Origin: Hydractinia symbiolongicarpus
Lineage: Eukaryota > Cnidaria > Hydrozoa > Anthoathecata > Hydractiniidae
Assembly (NCBI RefSeq): GCF_029227915.1
Contig: NC_079881.1
Span: 1,612,001-1,676,000, forward strand
Direction of reading: 5' to 3'
DNA: 64,000 bases
Shown: piece by piece, positions 51,136-63,815 of the stretch
Layout of the letters: each line of letters opens with the position of its first letter
How positions within the stretch are numbered: position 1 is the stretch's first letter
The notes under the pieces: generated by a model
What the model was told of the DNA's origin: nothing
The model's database searches: none
The model's input: only the letters and a program-made list of their open reading frames with translations
Position numbers and translations under genes: made by a program

Positions 51136-53774
51136 ATGCGTTTTAGTGGTGAAAAGATAATTTAAAAAATCGTTTTGGAAATGAGTTTACTCACAGGGTA
51201 CTTTCTTTGTATACATTCGACTATAAAGGCCAAGCTCGGGATTTACGGGAAATCGCGGAATTTCGTTTGCCGGCGATTAAACCACTTTCATTAGGCGTCT
51301 CATCAAAAATGAAAACATTTTTGAAAACTACAAGTCTCATGGGCTTTAGTGGTGAAATAATAATTTAAAAAATCGTTCGGGAAATGAGTTTACTCCCTGG
51401 GTACTTTCTTTGTATACTTTTGACTATACGGGCCGAGTCCGGGGTTTACGGGAAATGGCGGGTTTTCGTTTGCCGGCGATTAAACTCCTTTTATTCAGCG
51501 TCTCATCAAAAATGAAAATGTTTTTGAAATCTACAAGTCTCATGCGTTTTAGTGGTGAAAAGATAATTTAAAAAATCGTTTTGGAAATGAGATTAATCAC
51601 AGGGTACTTTCTTTGTATACATTCGACTATACGGGCCAAGCCCGGGATGTACAGGAAATCGCGAGTTTTCGTTTGCCGGCGATTAAACCACTTTCATTAA
51701 GCGTCTCATCAAAAATGAAAACATTTCTGAAAACTACAAGTCTCATGCGTTTTAGTGGTTAAATAATAATATAAAAAATCGTTTTGGAAATGAGTTTACT
51801 CCCAGGGTACTTTCTTTGTATACTTTTGACTATACGGGCCGAGTCCGGGATTTACGGGAAATTGCGGGTTTTCGTTTGCCGGCGATTAAACTTCTTTTAT
51901 TCAGCGTCTCATCAAAAATAAAAACATTTTTGAAAACTACAAGTCTTATGGGCTTTAGTGGTGAAATAATAATTTAAAAAATCGTTCGGGAAATGAGTTT
52001 ACACCCTGGGTACTTTCTTTGTATACTTTTGACTATACGGGCCGAGTCCGGGGTTTACGGGAAATGGCGGGTTTTCGTTTGCCGGCGATTAAACTCCTTT
52101 TATTCAGCGTCTCATCAAAAATGAAAATGTTTTTGAAATCTACAAGTCTCATGCGTTTTAGTGGTGAAAAGATAATTTAAAAAATCGTTTTGGAAATGAG
52201 ATTACTCACAGGGTACTTTCTTTGTATACATTCGACTATACGGGCCAAGCCCGGGATGTACGGGAAATCGCGAGTTTTCGTTTGCCGGCGATTAAACCAC
52301 TTTCATTAAGCGTCTCATCAAAAATGAAAACATTTCTGAAAACTACAAGTCTCATGCGTTTTAGTGGTTAAATAATAATATAAAAAATCGTTTTGGAAAT
52401 GAGTTTACTCCCAGGGTCCTTTCTTTGTATACTTTTGACTATACGGGCCGAGTCCGGGATTTACGGGAAATCGCGGGTTTTCGTTTGCCGGCGATTAAAC
52501 TTCTTTTATTCAGCGTCTCATCAAAAATGAAAACATTTTTGAAAACTACAAGTCTCATGCGTTTTAGTGGTGAAAAGATAATTTAAAAAATCGTTTTGGA
52601 AATGAGTTTACTCACACGGTACTTTCTTTGTATACATTCGACTATAAAGGCCAAGCCCGGGATTTACGGGAAATCGCGGGTTTTCTTTTGCCGGCGATTA
52701 AACCACTTTCATTAGTCGTCTCATCAAAAATGAAAACATACCTGAAAAATACAAGTCTCGTGCGTTTTAGTGGTGAAAAAATAATTTTAAAAATCGTTCG
52801 GGAAATGAGTTTACTCCCTGGGTACCTTCTTTGTATACTTTTGACTATACGGGCCGAATCCGGGATTTACGGGAAATCGCGGGTTTTCCTTTGCCGGCGA
52901 TTAAACTTCTTTTATTCAGCGTCTCATCAAAAATAAAAACATTTTTGAAAACTACAAGTCTCATGGGTTTAATGGTGAAATAATAATTTAAAAAATCGTT
53001 CGGGAAATGAGTTTACTCCCTGGGTACTTTCTTTGTATACTTTTGACTATACGGGCCGAGTCCGGGGTTTACGGGAAATGGCGGGTGTTCGTTTGCCGGC
53101 GATTAAACTCCTTTTATTCAGCGTCTCATCAAAAATGAAAACATTTTTGAAAACTACAAGTCTCATGCGTTTTAGTGGTGAAAAGATAATTTAAAAAAAT
53201 CGTTTTGGAAATGAGTTTACTCACAGGGTACTTTCTTTGTATACATTCGACTATACGGGCCAAGCCCGGGATTTACGGGAAATCGCGGGTTTTCGTTTGC
53301 CGGCGATTAAACCCCTTTCATTAGGCGTCTCATCAAAAATGAATACATTTTTGAAAACTACAAGACTCACGGGCTTTATTGGTGAAATAATAGTTTCAAA
53401 AATCGTTCGGGAAATGAGTTTACTCCCTGGGTATTTTCTTTGTATACTTTTGACTATACGGGCCGAGTCCGGGGTTTACGGAAAATGGCGGGTTTTCGTT
53501 TGCCGGCGATTAAACTCCTTTTATTCAGCGTCTCATCAAAAATGAAAACATTTTTGAAAACTACAAGTCTCTTGCGTTTTAGTGGTGAAAAGGTAATTTA
53601 AAAAGTCGTTTTGGAAATGAGTTTACTCACAGGGTACTTTCTTTGTATACATTCGACTATACGGGTCAAGCCCGGGATTTACGGGAAATCGCGGAATTTC
53701 GTTTGCCGGCGATTAAACCACTTTCACTAAGCGTCTCATCAAAAATGAAAACATTTCTGAAAACTACAAGTCTC

Positions 53775-53875
53775 ATGCGTTTTAGTGGTGAAAAAATAAT
53801 TTAAAAAATCGTTCGGGAAAGGAGTTTACGCCCTGGGTACTTTCTTTGTATACTTTTGACTATACGGGCCGAGTC
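53775..53875 (+). repeat. Half-unit 7
   Basis: It lies 2,740 bp after half-unit 6 (13 x 203 + 101). Its counterpart in the following 3,653-bp copy has been deleted. Confidence 0.92.
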
Positions 53876-54890
53876 ATGCGTTTTAGTGGTGAAAAGATAA
53901 TTTAAAAAATCGTTTTGGAAATGAGTTTACTCACAGGGTACTTTCTTTGTATACATTCGACTATAAAGGCCAAGCTCGGGATTTACGGGAAATCGCGGGT
54001 TTTCGTTTGCCGGCGATTAAACCACTTTCATTAGGCGTCTCATCAAAAATGAAAACATTTTTGAAAACTACAAGTCTCATGCGTTTTAGTGGTGAAAAGA
54101 TAATTTAAAAAGTCGTTTTGGAAATGAGTTTACTCACAGGGTACTTTCTTTGTATACATTCGACTATACGGGCCAAGCCCGGGATTTACGGGAAATCGCG
54201 GAATTTCGTTTGCCGGCGATTAAACCACTTTCACTAAGCGTCTCATCAAAAATGAAAACATTTTTGAAAACTACAAGTCTCATGCGTTTTAGTGGTGAAA
54301 AGGTAATTTAAAAAGTCGTTTTGGAAATGAGTTTACTCACAGGGTACTTTCTTTGTATACATTCGACTATACGGGCCAAGCCCGGGATTTACGGGAAATC
54401 GGGGAATTTCGTTTGCCGGCGAGTAAACCACTTTCACTAAGCGTCTCATCAAAAATGAAAACATTTTTGAAAACTACAAGACTCACGGGCTTTAGTGGTG
54501 AAATAATAGTTTAAAAAATCGTTCGGGAAATGAGTTTACTCCCTGGGTACTTTCTTTGTATACTTTTGACTATACGGGCCGAGTCCGGGGTTTACGGAAA
54601 ATGGCGGGTTTTCGTTTGCCGGCGATTAAACTCCTTTTATTCAGCGTCTCATCAAAAATGAAAACATTTTTGAAAACTACAAGTCTCATGCGTTTTAGTG
54701 GTGAAAAGGTAATTTAAAAAGTCGTTTTGGAAATGAGTTTACTCACAGGGTACTTTCTTTGTATACATTCGACTATACGGGCCAAGCCCGGGATTTACGG
54801 GAAATCGCGGAATTCCGTTTGCCGGCGATTAAACCACTTTCACTAAGCGTCTCATCAAAAATGAAAACATTTCTGAAAACTACAAGTCTC

Positions 54891-54991
54891 ATGCGTTTTA
54901 GTGGTGAAAAAATAATTTAAAAAATCGTTCGGGAAAGGAGTTTACGCCCTGGGTACTTTCTTTGTACACTTTTGACTATACGGGCCGAGTC
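54891..54991 (+). repeat. Half-unit 8 (GTACAC form)
   Basis: It carries GTACACTTTTGAC for GTATAC, a marker shared with half-units 9 and 11, and lies 1,116 bp after half-unit 7 (5 x 203 + 101). Confidence 0.92.
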
Positions 54992-55552
54992 ATGCGTTTT
55001 AGTGGTGAAAAGATAATTTAAAAAATCGTTTTGGAAATGAGTTTACTCACAGGGTACTTTCTTTGTATACATTTGACTATAAATGCCAAGCTCGGGATTT
55101 ACGGGAAATCGCGGGTTTTCGTTTGCCGGCGATTAAACCACTTTCATTAGGCGTCTCATCAAAAATGAAAACATTTTTGAAAACTACAAGTCTCATGCGT
55201 TTTAGTGGTGAAAAGGTAATTTAAAAAGTCGTTTTGGAAATGAGTTTACTCACAGGGTACTTTCTTTGTATACATTCGACTATACGGGCCAAGCCCGGGA
55301 TTTACGGGAAATCGCGGGTTTTCTTTTGCCGGCGATTAAACCACTTTCATTAGTCGTCTCATCAAAAATGAAAACATTTCTGAAAACTACAAGTCTCGTG
55401 CGTTTTAGTGGTGAAAAAATAATTTTAAAAATCGTTCGGGAAATGAGTTTACTCCCTGGGTACCTTCTTTGTATACTTTTGACTATACGGGCCGAATCCG
55501 GGATTTACGGGAAATCGCAGGTTTTGGTTTGCCGGCGATTAAACTTCTTTTA

Positions 55553-58430
55553 TTCAGCGTCTCATCAAAAATAAAAACATTTTTGAAAACTACAAGTCTT
55601 ATGGGCTTTAGTGGTGAAATAATAATTTAAAAAATCGTTCGGGAAATGAGTTTACACCCTGGGTACTTTCTTTGTATACTTTTGACTATACGGGCCGAGT
55701 CCGGGGTTTACGGGAAATGGCGGGTTTTCGTTTGCCGGCGATTAAACTCCTTTTATTCAGCGTCTCATCAAAAATGAAAATGTTTTTGAAATCTACAAGT
55801 CTCATGCGTTTTAGTGGTGAAAAGATAATTTAAAAAATCGTTTTGGAAATGAGATTACTCACAGGGTACTTTCTTTGTATACATTCGACTATACGGGCCA
55901 AGCCCGGGATGTACGGGAAATCGCGAGTTTTCGTTTGCCGGCGATTAAACCACTTTCATTAAGCGTCTCATCAAAAATGAAAACATTTCTGAAAACTACA
56001 AGTCTCATGCGTTTTAGTGGTTAAATAATAATATAAAAAATCGTTTTGGAAATGAGTTTACTCCCAGGGTACTTTCTTTGTATACTTTTGACTATACGGG
56101 CCGAGTCCGGGATTTACGGGAAATCGCGGGTTTTCGTTTGCCGGCGATTAAACTTCTTTTATTCAGCGTCTCATCAAAAATGAAAACATTTTTGAAAACT
56201 ACAAGTCTCATGCGTTTTAGTGGTGAAAAGATAATTTAAAAAATCGTTTTGGAAATAAGTTTACTCACACGGTACTTTCTTTGTATACATTCGACTATAA
56301 AGGCCAAGCCCGGGATTTACGGGAAATCGCGGGTTTTCTTTTGCCGGCGATTAAACCACTTTCATTAGTCGTCTCATCAAAAATGAAAACATATCTGAAA
56401 AATACAAGTCTCGTGCGTTTTAGTGGTGAAAAAATAATTTTAAAAATCGTTCGGGAAATGAGTTTACTCCCTGGGTACCTTCTTTGTATACTTTTGACTA
56501 TACGGGCCGAATCCGGGATTTACGGGAAATCGCGGGTTTTCCTTTGCCGGCGATTAAACTTCTTTTATTCAGCGTCTCATCAAAAATAAAAACATTTTTG
56601 AAAACTACAAGTCTCATGGGTTTAATGGTGAAATAATAATTTAAAAAATCGTTCGGGAAATGAGTTTACTCCCTGGGTACTTTCTTTGTATACTTTTGAC
56701 TATACGGGCCGAGTCCGGGGTTTACGGGAAATGGCGGGTGTTCGTTTGCCGGCGATTAAACTCCTTTTATTCAGCGTCTCATCAAAAATGAAAACATTTT
56801 TGAAAACTACAAGTCTCATGCGTTTTAGTGGTGAAAAGATAATTTAAAAAATCGTTTTGGAAATGAGTTTACTCACAGGGTACTTTCTTTGTATGCATTC
56901 GACTATACGGGCCAAGCCCGGGATTTACGGGAAATCGCGGGTTTTCGTTTGCCGGCGATTAAACCCCTTTCATTAGGCGTCTCATCAAAAATGAAAACAT
57001 TTTTGAAAACTACAAGACTCACGGGCTTTAGTGGTGAAATAATAGTTTAAAAAATCGTTCGGGAAATGAGTTTACTCCCTGGGTATTTTCTTTGTATACT
57101 TTTGACTATACGGGCCGAGTCCGGGGTTTACGGAAAATGGCGGGTTTTCGTTTGCCGGCGATTAAACTCCTTTTATTCAGCGTCTCATCAAAAATGAAAA
57201 CATTTTTGAAAACTACAAGTCTCTTGCGTTTTAGTGGTGAAAAGGTAATTTAAAAAGTCGTTTTGGAAATGAGTTTACTCACAGGGTACTTTCTTTGTAT
57301 ACATTCGACTATACGGGCCAAGCCCGGGATTTACGGGAAATCGCGGAATTTCGTTTGCCGGCGATTAAACCACTTTCACTAAGCGTCTCATCAAAAATGA
57401 AAACATTTTTGAAAACTAAAAGTCTCATGCGTTTTAGTGGTGAAAAGGTAAGTTAAAAAGTCGTTTTGGAAATGAGTTTACTCACAGGGTACTTTCTTTG
57501 TATACATTCGACTATACGGGCCAAGCCCGGGATTTACGGGAAATCGCGGAATTTCGTTTGCCGGCGAGTAAACCACTTTCACTAAGGGTCTCATCAAAAA
57601 TGAAAACATTTTTAAAAACTACAAGACTCACGGGCTTTAGTGGTGAAATAATAGTTTAAAAAATCGTTCGGGAAATGAGTTTACTCCCTGGGTACTTTCT
57701 TTGTATACTTTTGACTATACGGGCCGAGTCCGGGGTTTACGGAAAATGGCGGGTTTTCGTTTGCCGGCGATTAAACTCCTTTTATTCAGCGTCTCATCAA
57801 AAATGAAAAAATTTTTGAAAACTACAAGTCTCATGCGTTTTAGTGGTGAAAAGGTAATTTAAAAAGTCGTTTTGGAAATGAGTTTACTCACAGGGTACTT
57901 TCTTTGTATACATTCGACTATACGGGCCAAGCCCGGGATTTACGGGAAATCGCGGAATTCCGTTTGCCGGCGATTAAACCACTTTCACTAAGCGTCTCAT
58001 CAAAAATGAAAACATTTCTGAAAACTACAAGTCTCATGCGTTTTAGTGGTGAAAAAATAATTTAAAAAATCGTTCGGGAAAGGAGTTTACGCCCTGGGTA
58101 CTTTCTTTGTACACTTTTGACTATACGGGCCGAGTCATGCGTTTTAGTGGTGAAAAGATAATTTAAAAAATCGTTTTGGAAATGAGTTTACTCACAGGGT
58201 ACTTTCTTTGTATACATTCGACTATAAAGGCCAAGCTCGGGATTTACGGGAAATCGCGGGTTTTCGTTTGCCGGCGATTAAACCACTTTCATTAGGCGTC
58301 TCATCAAAAATGAAAACATTTTTGAAAACTACAAGTCTCATGCGTTTTAGTGGTGAAAAGGTAATTTAAAAAGTCGTTTTGGAAATGAGTTTACTCACAG
58401 GGTACTTTCTTTGTATACATTCGACTATAC
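55553..58430 (+). repeat. 3,653-bp duplication, copy 2, with 2.5 units lost
   Basis: It is in register with copy 1 at 3,653 bp until about 57,400. After that the spacing drops to 3,145 bp: GGCGAGTAAACC 54,421 to 57,566 and the half-unit junction 54,987 to 58,132. The loss of 508 bp equals two units and one half-unit plus one base, and it removes the counterpart of the half-unit at 53775-53875. Confidence 0.82.
58036..58136 (+). repeat. Half-unit 9 (GTACAC form)
   Basis: This is the counterpart of half-unit 8 in the shortened second copy, 3,145 bp away. Confidence 0.92.
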
Positions 58431-58745
58431 GGGCCAAGCCCGGGATTTACGGGAAATCGCGGAATTTCGTTTGCCGGCGATTAAACCACTTTCACTAAGC
58501 GTCTCATCAAAAATGAAAACATTTCTGAAAACTACAAGTCTCATGCGTTTTAGTGGTGAAAAGGTAATTTAAAAAGTCGTTTTGGAAATGAGTTTACTCA
58601 CAGGGTACTTTCTTTGTATACATTCGACTATACGGGCCAAGCCCGGGATTTACGGGAAATCGCGGAATTTCGTTTGCCGGCGATTAAACCACTTTCACTA
58701 AGCGTCTCATCAAAAATGAAAACATTTCTGAAAACTACAAGTCTC

Positions 58746-58846
58746 ATGCGTTTTAGTGGTGAAAAAATAATTTAAAAAATCGTTCGGGAAAGGAGTTTAC
58801 GCCCTGGGTACTTTCTTTGTATACTTTTGACTATACGGGCCGAGTC
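58746..58846 (+). repeat. Half-unit 10
   Basis: It lies 710 bp after half-unit 9 (3 x 203 + 101) and has the common GTATAC. Confidence 0.92.
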
Positions 58847-59006
58847 ATGCGTTTTAGTGGTGAAAAGATAATTTAAAAAATCGTTTTGGAAATGAGTTTA
58901 CTCACAGGGTACTTTCTTTGTATACATTCGACTATAAAGGCCAAACTCGGGATTTACGGGAAATCGCGGGTTTTCGTTTGCCGGCGATTAAACCACTTTC
59001 ATTAGG

Positions 59007-59209
59007 CGTCTCATCAAAAATGAAAACATTTTTGAAAACTACAAGTCTCATGCGTTTTAGTGGTGAAAAGGTAATTTAAAAAGTCGTTTTGGAAATGAGT
59101 TTACTCACAGGGTACTTTCTTTGTATACATTCGACTATACGGGCCAAGCCCGGGATTTACGGGAAATCGCGGAATTTCGTTTGCGGGCGATTAAACCACT
59201 TTCACTAAG
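59007..59209 (+). repeat. Reference type B satellite unit, domain III form (203 bp)
   Basis: Type B differs from type A by TCGTTTTGG instead of TCGTTCGGG, CTCACAGGG instead of CTCCCTGGG, ACATTCGACTATA instead of ACTTTTGACTATA, GGCCAAGC instead of GGCCGAG, and an ending of CCACTTTCACTAA or CCACTTTCATTAGG. The domain III form also has AAGGTAATTTAAAAAGTCG near positions 60-80, which I first see at about 43,853. This copy has GCGGGCG where most units have GCCGGCG. Confidence 0.92.
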
Positions 59210-59861
59210 CGTCTCATCAAAAATGAAAACATTTTTGAAAACTACAAGTCTCATGCGTTTTAGTGGTGAAAAGGTAATTTAAAAAGTCGTTTTGGAAATG
59301 AGTTTACTCACAGGGTACTTTCTTTGTATACATCCGACTATACGGGCCAAGCCCGGGATTTACGGGAAATCGCGGAATTTCGTTTGCCGGCGATTAAACC
59401 ACTTTCACTAAGCGTCTCATCAAAAATGAAAACATTTTTGAAAACTACAAGACTCACGGGCTTTAGTGGTGAAATAATAGTTTAAAAAATCGTTCGGGAA
59501 ATGAGTTTACTCCCTGGGTACTTTCTTTGTATACTTTTGACTATACGGGCCGAGTCCGGGGTTTACGGAAAATGGCGGGTTTTTGTTTGCCGGCGATTAA
59601 ACTCCTTTTATTCAGCGTCTCATCAAAAATGAAAACATTTTTGAAAACTACAAGTCTCATGCGTTTTAGTGGTGAAAAGGTAATTTAAAAAGTCGTTTTG
59701 GAAATGAGTTTACTCACAGGGTACTTTCTTTGTATACATTCGACTATACGGGCCAAGCCCGGGATTTACGGGAAATCGCGGAATTTCGTTTGCCGGCGAT
59801 TAAACCACTTTCACTAAGCGTCTCATCAAAAATGAAAACATTTCTGAAAACTACAAGTCTC

Positions 59862-59962
59862 ATGCGTTTTAGTGGTGAAAAAATAATTTAAAAAATCGTT
59901 CGGGAAAGGAGTTTACGCCCTGGGTACTTTCTTTGTACACTTTTGACTATACGGGCCGAGTC
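59862..59962 (+). repeat. Half-unit 11 (GTACAC form)
   Basis: It lies 1,116 bp after half-unit 10 (5 x 203 + 101) and shares GTACAC with half-units 8 and 9. Confidence 0.92.
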
Positions 59963-60368
59963 ATGCGTTTTAGTGGTGAAAAGATAATTTAAAAAATCGT
60001 TTTGGAAATGAGTTTACTCACAGGGTACTTTCTTTGTATACATTCGACTATAAAGGCCAAGCTCGGGATTTACGGGAAATCGCGGGTTTTCGTTTGCCGG
60101 CGATTAAACCACTTTCATTAGGCGTCTCATCAAAAATGAAAACATTTTTGAAAACTACAAGTCTCATGCGTTTTAGTGGTGAAAAGGTAATTTAAAAAGT
60201 CGTTTTGGAAATGAGTTTACTCACAGGGTACTTTCTTTGTATACATTCGACTATACGGGCCAAGCCCGGGATTTACGGGAAATCGCGGAATTTCGTTTGC
60301 CGGCGATTAAACCACTTTCACTAAGCGTCTCATCAAAAATGAAAACATTTCTGAAAACTACAAGTCTC

Positions 60369-60468
60369 ATGCGTTTTAGTGGTGAAAAATAATTTAAAAA
60401 ATCGTTCGGGAAAGGAGTTTACGCCCTGGGTACTTTCTTTGTATACTTTTGACTATACGGGCCGAGTC
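60369..60468 (+). repeat. Half-unit 12 (100 bp)
   Basis: It has one A fewer (GGTGAAAAATAATTT). The same one-base loss is found only in half-unit 15, linking the two. Confidence 0.91.
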
Positions 60469-61280
60469 ATGCGTTTTAGTGGTGAAAAGATAATTTAAAA
60501 AATCGTTTTGGAAATAAGTTTACTCACAGGGTACTTTCTTTGTATACATTCGACTATAAAGGCCAAGCTCGGGATTTACGGGAAATCGCGGGTTTTCGTT
60601 TGCCGGCGATTAAACCACTTTCATTAGGCGTCTCATCAAAAATGAAAACATTTTTGAAAACTACAAGTCTCATGCGTTTTAGTGGTGAAAAGGTAATTTA
60701 AAAAGTCGTTTTGGAAATGAGTTTACTCACAGGGTACTTTCTTTGTATACATTCGACTATAAAGGCCAAGCTCGGGATTTACGGGAAATCGCGGGTTTTC
60801 GTTTGCCGGCGATTAAACCACTTTCATTAGGCGTCTCATCAAAAATGAAAACATTTTTGAAAACTACAAGACTCACGGGCTTTAGTGGTGAAATAATAGT
60901 TTAAAAAATCGTTCGGGAAATGAGTTTACTCCCTGGGTACTTTCTTTGTATACTTTTGACTATACGGGCCGAGTCCGGGGTTTACGGAAAATGGCGGGTT
61001 TTCGTTTGCCGGCGATTAAACTCCTTTTATTCAGCGTCTCATCAAAAATGAAAACATTTTTGAAAACTACAAGTCTCATGCGTTTTAGTGGTGAAAAGGT
61101 AATTTAAAAAGTCGTTTTGGAAATGAGTTTACTCACAGGGTACTTTCTTTGTATACATTCGACTATACGGGCCAAGCCCGGGATTTACGGGAAATCGCGG
61201 AATTTCGTTTGCCGGCGATTAAACCACTTTCACTAAGCGTCTCATCAAAAATGAAAACATTTCTGAAAACTACAAGTCTC

Positions 61281-61381
61281 ATGCGTTTTAGTGGTGAAAA
61301 AATAATTTAAAAAATCGTTCGGGAAAGGAGTTTACGCCCTGGGTACTTTCTTTGTATACTTTTGACTATACGGGCCGAGTC
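61281..61381 (+). repeat. Half-unit 13
   Basis: It lies 913 bp after half-unit 12 (4 x 203 + 101). Confidence 0.92.
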
Positions 61382-61787
61382 ATGCGTTTTAGTGGTGAAA
61401 AGATAATTTAAAAAATCGTTTTGGAAATGAGTTTACTCACAGGGTACTTTCTTTGTATACATTCGACTATAAAGGCCAAGCTCGGGATTTACGGGAAATC
61501 GCGGGTTTTCGTTTGCCGGCGATTAAACCACTTTCATTAAGCGTCTCATCAAAAATGAAAACATTTCTGAAAACTACAAGTCTCATGCGTTTTAGTGGTG
61601 AAAAGGTAATTTAAAAAGTCGTTTTGGAAATGAGTTTACTCACAGGGTACTTTCTTTGTATACATTCGACTATACATGCCAAGCCCGGGATTTACGGGAA
61701 ATCGCGGAATTTCGTTTGCCGGCGATTAAACCACTTTCACTAAGCGTCTCATCAAAAATGAAAACATTTCTGAAAACTACAAGTCTC

Positions 61788-61888
61788 ATGCGTTTTAGTG
61801 GTGAAAAAATAATTTAAAAAATCGTTCGGGAAAGGAGTTTACGCCCTGGGTACTTTCTTTGTATACTTTTGACTATGCGGGCCGAGTC
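61788..61888 (+). repeat. Half-unit 14
   Basis: It carries CTATGCGGGCC for CTATACGGGCC and lies 507 bp after half-unit 13. Confidence 0.92.
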
Positions 61889-63106
61889 ATGCGTTTTAGT
61901 GGTGAAAAGATAATTTAAAAAATCGTTTTGGAAATGAGTTTACTCACAGGGTACTTTCTTTGTATACATTCGACTATAAAAGCCAAGCTCGGGATTTACG
62001 GGAAATCGCGGGTTTTCGTTTGCCGGCGATTAAACCACTTTCATTAGGCGTCTCATCAAAAATGAAAACATTTTTGAAAACTACAAGACTCATGGGATAT
62101 AGTGGTGAAATAATAATTTAAAAAATCGTTCGGGAAATGAGTTTACTCCCTATATACTTTCTTTGTATACTTTTGACTATACGGGCCGAGTCCGGGGTTT
62201 ACGGAAAATGGCGGGTTTTTGTTTGCCGGCGATTAAACTGCTTTTATTCAGCGTCTCATCAAAAATGAAAACATTTTTGAAAACTACAAGTCTCATGCGT
62301 TTTAGTGGTGAAAAGGTAATTTAAAAAGTCGTTTTGGAAATGAGTTTACTCACAGGGTACTTTCTTTGTATACATTCGACTATACGGGCCAAGCCCGGGA
62401 TTTACGGGAAGTCGTGGGTTTTCGTTTGACGGCGATTAAACTTCTTTTATTCAGCGTCTCATCAAAAATGAAAACATTTTTGAAAACTGCAATTCTCATG
62501 CGTTTTAGTGGTGAAATAATAATTTAAAAAATCGTTCGGGAAATGAGTTTACTCCCTGGGTACTTTCTTTGCATACTTTTGACTATACGGGCCGAGTCCG
62601 GGGTTTACGGGAAATGGCGGGTTTTCGTTTGCCGGCGATTAAACTCCTTTTATTCAGCGTCTCATCAAAAATGAAAACATTTTTGAAAACTACAAGTCTC
62701 ATGCGTTTTAGTGGTGAAATAATAATTTAAAAAATCGTTCGGGAAATGAGTTTACTCCCTGGGTACTTTCTTTGTATACTTTTGACTATACGGGCCGAGT
62801 CCGAGGTTTACGGGAAATGGCGGGTGTTCGTTTGCCGGCGATTAAACTCCTTTTATTCAGCGTCTCATCAAAAATGAAAACATTTTTGAAAACTACAAGT
62901 CTCATGCGTTTTAGTGGTGAAAAGGTAATTTAAAAAGTCGTTTTGGAAATGAGTTTACTCACAGGGTACTTTCTTTGTATACATTCGACTATACGGGCCA
63001 AGCCCGGGATTTACGGGAAATCGCGGAATTTCGTTTGCCGGCGATTAAACCACTTTCACTAAGCGTCTCATCAAAAATGAAAACATTTCTGAAAACTACA
63101 AGTCTC

Positions 63107-63206
63107 ATGCGTTTTAGTGGTGAAAAATAATTTAAAAAATCGTTCGGGAAAGGAGTTTACGCCCTGGGTACTTTCTTTGTATACTTTTGACTATACGGGC
63201 CGAGTC
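63107..63206 (+). repeat. Half-unit 15 (100 bp)
   Basis: It has the same one-A loss as half-unit 12 and lies 1,318 bp after half-unit 14 (6 x 203 + 101, less one). Confidence 0.91.
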
Positions 63207-63815
63207 ATGCGTTTTAGTGGTGAAAAGATAATTTAAAAAATCGTTTTGGAAATGAGTTTACTCACAGGGTACTTTCTTTGTATACATTCGACTATAAAGG
63301 CCAAGCTCGGGATTTACGGGAAATCGCGGGTTTTCGTTTGCCGGCGATTAAACCACTTTCATTAGGCGTCTCATCAAAAATGAAAACATTTTTGAAAACT
63401 ACAAGACTCACGGGCTTTAGTGGTGAAATAATAGTTTAAAAAATCGTTCGGGAAATGAGTTTACTCCCTGGGTACTTTCTTTGTATACTTTTGACTATAC
63501 GGGCCGAGTCCGGGGTTTACGGAAAATGGCGGGTTTTCGTTTGCCGGCGATTAAACTCCTTTTATTCAGCGTCTCATCAAAAATGAAAACATTTTTGAAA
63601 ACTACAAGTCTCATGCGTTTTAGTGGTGAAAAGGTAATTTAAAAAGTCGTTTTGGAAATGAGTTTACTCACAGGGTACTTTCTTTGTATACATTCGACTA
63701 TACGAGCCAAGCCCGGGATTTACGGGAAATCGCGGAATTTCGTTTGCCGGCGATTAAACCACTTTCACTAAGCGTCTCATCAAAAATGAAAACATTTCTG
63801 AAAACTACAAGTCTC

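Larger units (their letters stand above)
49772..52003 (+). repeat. 2,232-bp tandem duplication, copy 2
   Basis: This copy matches 47540-49771 at nearly every base, with one difference at about 50,760 (TTTTCGCTTGCC). The match ends before AAATGGCGGGTTTTCG at about 52,060, where the previous copy had GGCGGGTGTTCG. Confidence 0.86.
51900..55552 (+). repeat. 3,653-bp duplication, copy 1 (17 units plus two half-units)
   Basis: Landmarks recur at 3,653 bp: ATGAAAATGTTTTTG 52,121 to 55,774, the GAAAACATA/CCTGAAAAATAC unit at about 52,735 to 56,388, and ATGGGTTTAATGG about 52,964 to 56,617. It includes an eight-base A run near 53,192, one more than usual. Confidence 0.84.

Noticed and set aside
42891-56589. 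Open stretches of about 94-102 codons on the plus strand in domain III (for example at 42891, 44412, 44675, 45629, 47150, 52628, 53237, 55266, 56281)
   Set aside because: They are read-through of adjacent satellite units where TTTAAAAAATC became TTTTAAAAATC or similar and removed a stop. Their sequence is the repeat itself, they share no known domain, and they recur only because the DNA recurs.
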